Assembly (NCBI GenBank): GCA_034670265.1
Contig: JAXMNU010000006.1
Location: forward strand, 62,001-126,000
Source of the DNA: Halomarinibacterium sp034670265
GTDB lineage: Bacteria; Bacteroidota; Bacteroidia; Flavobacteriales; Flavobacteriaceae
Direction of reading: 5' to 3'
DNA: 64,000 nucleotides
Numbering within the stretch: the stretch's first letter is position 1; every line of letters begins with the position of its first letter. A program made the translations under genes and the position numbers. Below are positions 49,982 through 57,919 of this stretch, in pieces. The notes under the pieces were generated by a model. It did no database searches. It had not been told where the DNA came from and saw only the letters and a program-made list of their open reading frames with translations.

Positions 49982-52006
49982 CTACTTAGAGGTAATCAAC
50001 CCAGCTCTTTTCAACAAAGCATCTGGATTGGGTTTTTGCCCACGGAATTTTACATACAATTCCATAGGATCTTGCGTTCCGCCTTGCGATAGCACAAATT
50101 CTTTAAACTTATTAGCAACCTTTTTATTGAAAATTCCTTCTTGTTTAAAATACTCAAAAGCATCAGCATCCAACACTTCTGCCCATTTGTAACTGTAATA
50201 TCCAGCCGAATATCCTCCTTGGAAAATATGTGAAAAGGAAGTGCTCATACACGTTTCAGGAGTTGCGGGATATAAGTTGGTATTTTTAAAAGCGGCTTCT
50301 TCAAATTCTTTTACTGAATTAATTTTTGAAGGATTTCCACCGTGCCAAGCCATATCCAATAGTCCAAAACTTATTTGTCGAAGCGTTTGCATTCCCTCAT
50401 GAAAAGTAGCCGATTCTTTTATTTTCTGAACTAACTCCATTGGGATTAATTCATTTGTTTCAAAATGCTTTGCAAAAAGCTCCAATGTTTCTTTTTCGTA
50501 ACACCAATTTTCTAAAACTTGACTGGGTAATTCCACAAAATCCCAATATACATTTGTTCCTGAGAGCCCAGAATATGTTGTATTTGCAAGCATTCCGTGG
50601 AGCGCATGACCAAATTCATGGAAAAGGGTAGTGACTTCGTTAAAGGTAAGTAGCGATGGTTTGCTAGCCGTTGGTTTTGTAAAATTACACACAATGGAAA
50701 CGTGAGGTCGCTCATTTTTTCCGTTTCTAATTTCTTGAGGTTTGTAACTCGTCATCCAAGCACCACCGCGCTTTCCGGCACGAGGGTGGAAATCGGCGTA
50801 AAAAATAGAAACCAAAGCACCTTCTGTATCTAAAACTTCGTAGGTTTTTACATCGGGATGGTATTTGTCAATGGTAGAAATTTCTTTAAATCGAAGTCCA
50901 AATAATTTTTCAGCTACTTTAAAAACTCCATCAATCACTTGCTGAAGTGGAAAGTAAGGTTTTAGTTTTTCATCATCCAATTGAAAGCGTTCTTGCTTTA
51001 ATTTTTCAGCATAATAGGCGCCATCCCATTTTTGAAGGGTATCAATTCCATCGAGTTTTTTTGCGTATGCCTGTAATTCTTCAAACTCACTTTGGGCAGC
51101 GGGTTTTGCTTTTTCCAAAAGTTCATTCAAAAAGGAAGTAACCTTTTCTGGGGTTTGCGCCATGCGCTCTTCTAATACAAAATGTGCGTGTGAGTCATAG
51201 CCCAATAATTGCGCTCTTTCGTGACGAAGATTCGCAATTTCGAGTACGTTTAATTCATTATTGAATTTATTTTTCTGAAAAGTTCTTGCGCCAAATGCCA
51301 ACGATAATTTTTTCCGAAGTGCTCTCTTTTCAGCATATTTCATAAACGGAATATAGCTTGGGTAATCCAAAGTAATGACCCAGCCGTCTTTCCCTTTTTC
51401 TGAAGCTGTTTGTGCAGCAGCTTCTTTTGCTCCTTCTGGTAAACCAGCTAAATCCTCTTCTTTGGAGAGATGCATTTCGAAAGCATTGGTTTCTGCCAAA
51501 ACATTTTCGCCAAATGTGAGCGAGAGTTTCGATAATTCGGTGTCAATTTTCCGAAGTTTTTCTTTCTTATTATCAGATAAGTTTGCGCCATTTCTCGCAA
51601 AACCTTTGTACTGCTTTTCGAGCAGCATGTGTTCTTCAGCGTTTAGCGAGAGGCTATCTTTTTGCTCAAAAACAGTTTTCACTCTTTTAAAAAGGGCTTC
51701 GTTGAGCAATAAATCGTTTTTAAATTCTGAAAGAAGCGGAGAAACTTGCTGTGCAATTTTTTGAATCTCATCATTAGTTTCAGCACTATTCAGATTAAAA
51801 AATACACTAGTTACTCGATCTAATTGCACACCCGTTCGTTCCAAAGCTTCCACCGTATTTTTGAAGGTTGGGGCTTCAGAATTAAGGGTGATAGCATTAA
51901 TTTCCTCCTTCGTTTTATCGATTAAGGTTGTTATAGCAGGAAGAAAATGTTCGTTTTTTATTTTTGAAAAGGGGGCAGTATCGAAAGATTGTAATAGGGG
52001 GTTCAT
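49982..52006 (-). CDS. M3-family metallopeptidase (oligopeptidase A / Dcp type)
   Basis: This 674-residue cytosolic zinc peptidase has the HEFGH motif in TLFHEFGHALHGML near residue 463 and the third-ligand Glu context ELPSQVLENW about 28 residues later. The family features FDTAPFSKIKNEHFLPAI at the start and the SGYYSYKWAEVLDADAFEYF region near the end are present. It lacks a signal peptide, so it is probably cytosolic oligopeptidase and not a secreted Dcp. It lies downstream of purE with a repeat-containing gap of 49 bases. Confidence 0.95.
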   Translation of the reverse strand: MNPLLQSFDTAPFSKIKNEHFLPAITTLIDKTKEEINAITLNSEAPTFKNTVEALERTGVQLDRVTSVFFNLNSAETNDEIQKIAQQVSPLLSEFKNDLLLNEALFKRVKTVFEQKDSLSLNAEEHMLLEKQYKGFARNGANLSDNKKEKLRKIDTELSKLSLTFGENVLAETNAFEMHLSKEEDLAGLPEGAKEAAAQTASEKGKDGWVITLDYPSYIPFMKYAEKRALRKKLSLAFGARTFQKNKFNNELNVLEIANLRHERAQLLGYDSHAHFVLEERMAQTPEKVTSFLNELLEKAKPAAQSEFEELQAYAKKLDGIDTLQKWDGAYYAEKLKQERFQLDDEKLKPYFPLQQVIDGVFKVAEKLFGLRFKEISTIDKYHPDVKTYEVLDTEGALVSIFYADFHPRAGKRGGAWMTSYKPQEIRNGKNERPHVSIVCNFTKPTASKPSLLTFNEVTTLFHEFGHALHGMLANTTYSGLSGTNVYWDFVELPSQVLENWCYEKETLELFAKHFETNELIPMELVQKIKESATFHEGMQTLRQISFGLLDMAWHGGNPSKINSVKEFEEAAFKNTNLYPATPETCMSTSFSHIFQGGYSAGYYSYKWAEVLDADAFEYFKQEGIFNKKVANKFKEFVLSQGGTQDPMELYVKFRGQKPNPDALLKRAGLITSK

Positions 52007-52028
52007 TTAATAATATTGGAATTAATTA

Positions 52029-52051
52029 GGTCTCGACTGCGCTCGACCGGA
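52029..52051. repeat. Dispersed palindrome between purE and the M3 peptidase gene
   Basis: GGTCTCGACTGCGCTCGACC contains the inverted pair GTCGAG/CTCGAC and continues into GGAC. It is GC-rich in an AT-rich gap. CCGGTCGAGC, its reverse complement in part, recurs at 6441-6450. This is a typical flavobacterial intergenic repeat style. Confidence 0.55.
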
Positions 52052-52055
52052 CTGC

Positions 52056-52541
52056 TTATTTTTTTACATTTTTTGCGCCTTCTTCAACTTTTAATTTTAA
52101 GCCTTCTTTGTAAGCCACAATTTTGTCCAAAACACATTTGTCGCTAGAACCTATTATTTGAGCAGCTAGAATTCCAGCGTTTTTAGCGCCATTAAGCGCT
52201 ACGGTGGCAACAGGTACGCCACCGGGCATCTGTAAGATGCTTAAAACGCTGTCCCACCCATCAATAGAGTTGCTTGATTTTACGGGAACGCCAATCACAG
52301 GCAGTGGAGAAAGCGAAGCCACCATGCCTGGAAGATGTGCCGCACCACCAGCGCCAGCAATGATAACTGAAATTCCGCGTGTATGTGCATTTTTTCCGTA
52401 ATCGAATAATTTATCGGGAGTACGATGTGCGGATACGATATCTACCTCAGTTTCAATATCAAATCCTTTTAAAATATCAATAGCTTCCTGCATAACGGGC
52501 AGGTCGCTGGTGCTTCCCATGATGATTCCTACTTTGCTCAT
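52056..52541 (-). CDS. purE: N5-carboxyaminoimidazole ribonucleotide mutase
   Basis: This 161-residue enzyme converts N5-CAIR to CAIR in purine synthesis. The glycine-rich opening MGSTSDLPVMQEA, the SAHRTPDKLFDY loop with the catalytic His, and AGGAAHLPGMVASLSPLPVIGVP (in part) are all present. The length is that of class I PurE. Its start overlaps the purK stop by 4 bases, so the pair is translationally coupled, as expected for enzymes acting in sequence. Confidence 0.97.
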   Translation of the reverse strand: MSKVGIIMGSTSDLPVMQEAIDILKGFDIETEVDIVSAHRTPDKLFDYGKNAHTRGISVIIAGAGGAAHLPGMVASLSPLPVIGVPVKSSNSIDGWDSVLSILQMPGGVPVATVALNGAKNAGILAAQIIGSSDKCVLDKIVAYKEGLKLKVEEGAKNVKK

Positions 52542-53701
52542 AGTTTCTTGCTTATTACTTGAATCGTATTTTTTACTTCTTCGGCTATTTTACGTGCTTT
52601 AGATAGGTCTTTATTGACAATGGTCACGTGTCCCATTTTTCGGAAGGGTCGTGTTTCCTTTTTACCATAAATATGAGGTGTGACGCCTTCCATTTTCATG
52701 ATGTTCTCTATGTTTTGATAATGGACTTCGCCAGTATGTCCTTCTGCACCTACCAAATTTACCATAATTCCGCCAACTTTGCTGTCGGTTTTTCCTAAAG
52801 GAAGGTTTAAAATGGTACGAAGATGTTGCTCAAATTGGTTAGTAAAACTTGCTTCAATACTATAATGGCCACTATTGTGAGGTCGTGGAGCGACTTCGTT
52901 TACTAGAATTTCATCATCCTCTGTCTGAAACATTTCAACTGCCAATAAGCCCACATGTTCAAAGGCATTGGAAACTTTTTCGGCTACAGCTCGTGCTTTT
53001 TTTGCTACGCCTTCATCAATTCTGGCAGGGCATATCACATATTCCACTTGATTCGCTTCGGGGTGGAATTCCATTTCTACTACTGGATAAGTAGTTACTT
53101 CACCCGAAGGATTTCGAGCGACAATTACCGCTAATTCATTTTTAAAAGGAATTAATTTTTCAGCAATACAGGCTCCATTTGAAAGCGGGATGATGTCTTC
53201 AGCATCACGAATAATAGAAACACCTTTTCCGTCATAACCACCCGTACAGCTTTTCCAAACAAAAGGAAAGTGCAGCTCTTTACGCACAACCGCTTCATTT
53301 AATTCATTTTTGTCTTTAAAAACCCTAAATGGAGACGTTGGGATTTGATGTGTTTTATAGAATTGCTTCTGAATTCCTTTATCCTGAATATTTCGCAGTG
53401 TTTTTGAGGAAGGGTAAACTTTTTTTCCTTCGGCTTCTAATTTTTCGAGGGCATCCACATTCACTCCTTCAATTTCAAATGTGAGTACATCTACCTTTTT
53501 TCCGAAGTTATACACCGTTTCAAAATCCATTAAATCTCCCTGTTGAAAGACATCGCAAGCAATGCGGCAAGGTGCTTCGGCACTAGGATCCAGTACATGG
53601 GTTTTAATATCGAATTTACGGGTTTCGTAGAGCAGCATTTTTCCTAATTGGCCGCCGCCTAAAATTCCGAGGGTGAAATCAGAAGAAAAATAATTTACCA
53701 T
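52538..53701 (-). CDS. purK: N5-carboxyaminoimidazole ribonucleotide synthase
   Basis: This 387-residue ATP-grasp enzyme makes N5-CAIR from AIR, bicarbonate and ATP. It starts MVNYFSSDFTLGILGGGQLGKML, and further on has GGYDGKGV and NEVAPRPHNSGHYSIEA, all typical. The frame is open for 35 more codons upstream, but a TACCTTTG promoter (53706-53713) lies in that stretch and the extra residues are unlike PurK. The ATG at 53701 is therefore chosen, only 4 bases from the promoter. It overlaps purE by 4 bases. Confidence 0.96.
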   Translation of the reverse strand: MVNYFSSDFTLGILGGGQLGKMLLYETRKFDIKTHVLDPSAEAPCRIACDVFQQGDLMDFETVYNFGKKVDVLTFEIEGVNVDALEKLEAEGKKVYPSSKTLRNIQDKGIQKQFYKTHQIPTSPFRVFKDKNELNEAVVRKELHFPFVWKSCTGGYDGKGVSIIRDAEDIIPLSNGACIAEKLIPFKNELAVIVARNPSGEVTTYPVVEMEFHPEANQVEYVICPARIDEGVAKKARAVAEKVSNAFEHVGLLAVEMFQTEDDEILVNEVAPRPHNSGHYSIEASFTNQFEQHLRTILNLPLGKTDSKVGGIMVNLVGAEGHTGEVHYQNIENIMKMEGVTPHIYGKKETRPFRKMGHVTIVNKDLSKARKIAEEVKNTIQVISKKL

Positions 53702-53705
53702 GCCA

Positions 53706-53713
53706 CAAAGGTA
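53706..53713 (-). promoter_or_regulatory. -7 promoter element of purK-purE
   Basis: TACCTTTG on the minus strand matches TAnnTTTG and ends 4 bases before the purK ATG. It is back-to-back with the adk element 20 bases away. Confidence 0.55.
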
Positions 53714-53732
53714 CAATCTTCTTTGAATTGGG

Positions 53733-53740
53733 TATCTTTG
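53733..53740 (+). promoter_or_regulatory. -7 promoter element of adk
   Basis: TATCTTTG matches TAnnTTTG, followed by GCACCCGCATT. It gives a leader of about 50 bases to the adk ATG at 53796. Confidence 0.6.
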
Positions 53741-53795
53741 CACCCGCATTATGTGGAATTTTTTTAAATTATTATTTAGTAAGAATAGAAAGCAG

Positions 53796-54368
53796 ATGAA
53801 AAACATCGTTTTATTTGGCCCTCCTGGGGCAGGAAAAGGTACTCAAGCCGAATTTTTAAAGGAAAAATATCAATTAGTTCACATTTCTACGGGAGATGTG
53901 TTTCGATATAACATTAAAAACAACACTGAATTAGGTGCTTTGGCAAAATCCTATATGGATAAAGGGCATTTGGTGCCAGATGAAGTAACCATCAATATGC
54001 TAGAAGCTGAAGTGGAAAAAAATTCGAAAGCCAATGGGTTTATTTTTGATGGTTTCCCAAGAACGGAAGCACAAGCTGAAGCTTTAGCGGCGTTAATGGA
54101 GAAAAAGAATAGCCAAATAAACGCCATGGTTGCGTTGGAAGTAGATGATGAAGTATTGGTTGGACGTCTTTTGGAACGAGGAAAAGTTAGTGGTCGTGCA
54201 GACGATGCAAACGAAGAAGTGATACGCGAACGCATTGCGGAATACTACCGAAAAACAGATATTTTGAAAGGCTATTACCAAAAACAAGACAAGTATTTTG
54301 GAGTAGATGGTGTTGGGAGCATTAAGGAAATTACAGAACGATTAAGCAAAGTAATAGATAGATTATAA
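53796..54368 (+). CDS. adk: Adenylate kinase
   Basis: This 190-residue enzyme keeps the AMP/ADP/ATP balance. The P-loop FGPPGAGKGTQAEF and FDGFPRTEAQAEAL lead to GRADDANEEVIRERIAEYYRKT, which has the Arg residues of the active site. The LID is short, as in other short-type kinases, which fits about 190 residues. An ATG at 53751 would add 15 hydrophobic and basic residues that are not typical, so the ATG at 53796 is preferred. It lies upstream of obgE with a repeat element between. In related flavobacteria an Hpt domain may be fused to Adk; here it is not. Confidence 0.96.
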   Translation: MKNIVLFGPPGAGKGTQAEFLKEKYQLVHISTGDVFRYNIKNNTELGALAKSYMDKGHLVPDEVTINMLEAEVEKNSKANGFIFDGFPRTEAQAEALAALMEKKNSQINAMVALEVDDEVLVGRLLERGKVSGRADDANEEVIRERIAEYYRKTDILKGYYQKQDKYFGVDGVGSIKEITERLSKVIDRL

Positions 54369-54374
54369 ATTAAA

Positions 54375-54409
54375 AGAATTCCCCCTTTGAAGGGGGATAA
54401 AGGGGGATG
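54375..54409 (+). repeat. Dispersed hairpin element, copy 2, between adk and obgE
   Basis: This 35-base element is identical to 9461-9495 except at one position, with core CCCCCTTTGAAGGGGG. It ends 2 bases before the obgE ATG, so it forms the leader or ribosome-approach region of obgE. Confidence 0.88.
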
Positions 54410-54411
54410 TT

Positions 54412-55422
54412 ATGACCGAAGGAAATTTTGTTGACTATGTAAAACTCCATGTGTCTTCTGGAAAAGGGGGGCAAGGGAGCAGACACCTTAGAAGGGAAAA
54501 ATACATCCCTAAAGGAGGCCCTGATGGGGGTGATGGTGGTCGTGGAGGACATATAATAATCAAAGCAAACAAGAACCTTTGGACCTTATACCATTTAAAA
54601 TTTAAACGACACTTTTCTGCCGAGGGCGGTGGTGCAGGAGGAAAACAAACTAGCACAGGTGCCGATGGTGCCGATGTGTATATTGAAGTACCCTTAGGAA
54701 CTGTTATTAAAAATACCGATACAGGAGAAACCTATAAAGAACTTACCGAAGACAACGAAGAATTAATTGTGGCTCAAGGCGGAAAAGGGGGAATGGGGAA
54801 TGCACATTTTAAGACGTCTACCAATCAAACTCCACGCTATGCACAGCCTGGATTAGAGGGAGAAGAGCATAATATTACACTAGAAATGAAAGTGTTGGCA
54901 GATGTGGGATTGGTTGGTTTTCCTAATGCAGGGAAATCTACCTTGCTTTCTGTTATTACAGCAGCCAAGCCCAAAATAGCCGATTACGAATTCACCACCC
55001 TAAAACCCAATTTAGGGATTGTTACCCACCGCGATTACCAAACCTTTGTGATGGCAGATATTCCTGGTATTATTGAAGGTGCTGCCGAAGGGAAAGGATT
55101 AGGGCACTACTTTTTACGTCACATAGAGCGTAATTCTACATTACTGTTTTTAATTCCAGCAGATGCCAAAGATATTCGTGAGCAATATGATATTCTTTTG
55201 GACGAATTACGGCGATACAACCCAGAGCTTTTAGATAAAGAAAGACTTGTGGCTATTTCAAAAAGTGATATGCTGGATGAGGAGTTAAAAGCTGAAATGA
55301 AGCAAGAGTTGGATAAAGAATTTAAAGGTATTCCGTATTTGTTTATTTCTTCGGTGGCTCAAAAAGGGTTAACAGAACTGAAAGATACCCTTTGGGAGAT
55401 GTTAAATGTTAAAAGTGAATAA
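54412..55422 (+). CDS. obgE: GTPase Obg
   Basis: This 336-residue ribosome-associated GTPase is involved in late 50S assembly and stress control. The Gly-rich Obg fold comes first (GGDGGRGGHIIIKANKNL, then GGKGGMGNAHFKTSTNQTPRYAQPG). The G domain follows, with G1 LVGFPNAGKSTLLS near residue 165, switch-region TLKPNLGI, G3 DIPGIIEGAAEGKGLG and G4 ISKSDMLD. The C-terminal OCT domain of some relatives is absent, which is usual in Bacteroidota. It begins 2 bases after a dispersed hairpin element, so translation may be affected by that hairpin. Confidence 0.97.
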   Translation: MTEGNFVDYVKLHVSSGKGGQGSRHLRREKYIPKGGPDGGDGGRGGHIIIKANKNLWTLYHLKFKRHFSAEGGGAGGKQTSTGADGADVYIEVPLGTVIKNTDTGETYKELTEDNEELIVAQGGKGGMGNAHFKTSTNQTPRYAQPGLEGEEHNITLEMKVLADVGLVGFPNAGKSTLLSVITAAKPKIADYEFTTLKPNLGIVTHRDYQTFVMADIPGIIEGAAEGKGLGHYFLRHIERNSTLLFLIPADAKDIREQYDILLDELRRYNPELLDKERLVAISKSDMLDEELKAEMKQELDKEFKGIPYLFISSVAQKGLTELKDTLWEMLNVKSE

Positions 55423-55487
55423 CCCTTACTTTTAAGCAATTCTTTATAAATCATTTTTTAGTATCTTAGGATTTCTAACTCACTGCT

Positions 55488-57809
55488 ATGAGAGGATTTC
55501 CGTTTTTCATCACTTTTTTACTTGCTTTCAATTTCAGTTATGGACAATGTGGAAGTAGTTTTATTGTTCTTAGTTCACAAGAGGATGTAAATTCTTTTTC
55601 AGTTAATTATCCTGATTGTACAAATCCTCATTATTTATATATAAGTGGATCAGATATTGTTGATTTAAATCCATTGAGTCAATTAGAACAAATTAAAATT
55701 GATTTAAGGATTGAGTCTAATCCACTTTTGGAAAGTTTAACTGGGCTTGAAAATATTTCATTAGGAAACAATAACACAAGAGGTATTCTTTATATAAGGA
55801 ACAACCCTAGCCTCATTTCACTTGATGGACTCCTAGGAATTTCCTGTATTTCAAACGTAGGGATGGATGATATAAAAATAGAAAATAACGCATCTCTTAT
55901 TTCAATTTCAGCTTTATCATCCATTAACGTTATTGTGTATTTTGTAGAGATTAATAATAACCAAATTCTAACTTCTATAAATGCGATTCAGGATTTTTCT
56001 GAAATTAAAAGTTTAATAGTGAAGAACAATAGCCAATTAGAGACACTTCCTAATATACCTTTTGATGAATATATGTACAATGTCGAAATTATTGGGAACC
56101 CACAATTGCAAAGTTTAATAGGGCTAGAAGCTATAACAAAAATTACTCAAAGAATTTATATAAATAACAACGACTTATTGGCTAATATAGATCCTTTAAG
56201 TGGAGTCTTAGATGGGAATACAGTAGTTGAAGGTAGTTCACTCCTTATTGAGATTAATGACAATGAATTGTTAACAGATATTTCTGGAATTGCAAATATT
56301 AACCCTTTGGAAATTGAGTCATTATCAATTATTGATAATCCAAATTTATCTACTTGTAATGTTATAAGTGTTTGCAACCATATACAAAATAATGGTACAG
56401 CTCAAATTTCAAATAATACTGTAGGGTGTAATTCAGTAGAAGAAGTATTTGTTAAATGTAGTACTACTTTTAATGCAGTAGTAGGTAATGTTCAATTTGA
56501 TAATAACCAAGACGGATGTGATGAAACAGATTTTAAAGCTCCAAATCGATTAATAGATGTTTCAAATAGCACTGAAACAAGACAAACACTCACTAATGAA
56601 GATGGACGTTACCGCCTTTTTGTTCCTTGGCTAGGCGCTGTTAATGTTTCAGTTAATGAAGAAGCACTCACTGAGAATTTTTCTTCTGATCCTTCAGGAG
56701 TTGTAATAAACTTCGATGATTTTGGAAGTTATTCTGAAAATGATTTTTGTATTTCGGCAACACAAGTTTTTAATGATTTAAACACTGTCTTATTTCCCCT
56801 TGACAATGCAAGACCTGGCTTTGATACAGAATACAATTTAAGTTTCGCAAATGCTGGAACTACAGTCTTAAATGGGCAGATTACTTTAAAATTTAATAGT
56901 GAGCGACAAAGTTTTTTAAATGCAATACCTGAAGAAGAAGGAATAGAAGGTAATTTTATTACTTTCCAATTTCAAGATTTACTACCCTTTGAAGAAAGGT
57001 CAATTTTAATTGTATTTAATACACTTCCACCACCTATAAATGAATCTGACGATATACTTATTTTTACAGCTGAGGTAAAGCCTTTAGATAATGATTTTAC
57101 GCCAGAGGACAATACATATATACTAGAACAAATTATAATAAACTCCCAAGACCCAAATGATAAACTAGTAGCACAAGGGACTACAATTGAGCCACAAGAA
57201 GTTGGGCTATATTTAGAATATGTTATTCGATTTCAAAATGTAGGTACAGCTAGTGCTATAAATGTTAGAGTGGAAGATGAATTAAGTGCTAATTTGCAAA
57301 AAAATACCCTCAAAATAATTTCGTCAAGTCATCCCTTTTCACTGGAAATAGAAAATCAAAACAAATTAATTTTTAGCTTTAATAATATAGACCTGCCTCC
57401 GGAAATGAGCGACCCTGAAGGAAGCAATGGATTTGTTGCATTTAAAATAAAATCTAATAATAATCTTGAAATTGGAGACAAAATTGTAAATACGGCATCA
57501 ATTTATTTTGATTTTAACGCTCCTATTATAACTAATACAGTTGTTACAGAAATAGCAATACCTCCAAGTGATGAAGTAAGCTTTAGTGGAGTTATAAATC
57601 TACACCCTGTCCCCATAAAAGATTTTTTACAAATTTCTTCTAGCAATGGAATAACTTATTTAAGGTGTGAAATTTTTGGAACTTCTGAACGAAAAGTTTT
57701 GGAGACTTCAAAAAAAACTATTGATTTTTCAAGTCTAGCTGCTGGGGTGTATTTTGTAAAAGTATTTACAAATAAAGGAAATTTTACTAAAAAAGTTATT
57801 AAACAATAA
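55488..57809 (+). CDS. Large T9SS-secreted protein with receptor-L-like repeats and beta-sandwich domains
   Basis: This 773-residue protein has a signal peptide (to about residue 20) and leucine-rich, receptor-L-domain-like repeats from about residue 20 to 320. A Cna B/SdrD-like beta-domain follows near 330-400 (VQFDNNQDGCDETDF). A conserved-repeat-type domain runs from about 430 to 690 (DPNDKLVAQGTTIEP, then IYFDFNAPIITNT). The final T9SS sorting domain has HPVPIKDFLQIS and the end KKVIKQ. It is a cell-surface or secreted adhesion-like protein without enzyme motifs. A shorter paralogue follows at 57920, with a related N-terminus and 5' leader. Confidence 0.88.
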   Translation: MRGFPFFITFLLAFNFSYGQCGSSFIVLSSQEDVNSFSVNYPDCTNPHYLYISGSDIVDLNPLSQLEQIKIDLRIESNPLLESLTGLENISLGNNNTRGILYIRNNPSLISLDGLLGISCISNVGMDDIKIENNASLISISALSSINVIVYFVEINNNQILTSINAIQDFSEIKSLIVKNNSQLETLPNIPFDEYMYNVEIIGNPQLQSLIGLEAITKITQRIYINNNDLLANIDPLSGVLDGNTVVEGSSLLIEINDNELLTDISGIANINPLEIESLSIIDNPNLSTCNVISVCNHIQNNGTAQISNNTVGCNSVEEVFVKCSTTFNAVVGNVQFDNNQDGCDETDFKAPNRLIDVSNSTETRQTLTNEDGRYRLFVPWLGAVNVSVNEEALTENFSSDPSGVVINFDDFGSYSENDFCISATQVFNDLNTVLFPLDNARPGFDTEYNLSFANAGTTVLNGQITLKFNSERQSFLNAIPEEEGIEGNFITFQFQDLLPFEERSILIVFNTLPPPINESDDILIFTAEVKPLDNDFTPEDNTYILEQIIINSQDPNDKLVAQGTTIEPQEVGLYLEYVIRFQNVGTASAINVRVEDELSANLQKNTLKIISSSHPFSLEIENQNKLIFSFNNIDLPPEMSDPEGSNGFVAFKIKSNNNLEIGDKIVNTASIYFDFNAPIITNTVVTEIAIPPSDEVSFSGVINLHPVPIKDFLQISSSNGITYLRCEIFGTSERKVLETSKKTIDFSSLAAGVYFVKVFTNKGNFTKKVIKQ

Positions 57810-57919
57810 ACTTTTTAGACTCATCATAATATAAAGTTTATCTCTTCATTTATATAATTAACAGCACGTTACACAATTTCAATAGTTTTATTTTCTATCT
57901 TGTAGCAAAACTAACTGCT

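Noticed and set aside
53751..53795. ATG at 53751 as adk start
   Set aside because: It would add 15 residues (MWNFFKLLF...) before the conserved P-loop start, and the promoter ends only 10 bases before it. The ATG at 53796 fits the family.
53702..53806. 35-residue N-terminal extension of PurK
   Set aside because: A promoter element lies inside it and the residues are unlike PurK, whose known start GILGGGQLGKM follows the ATG at 53701 closely.
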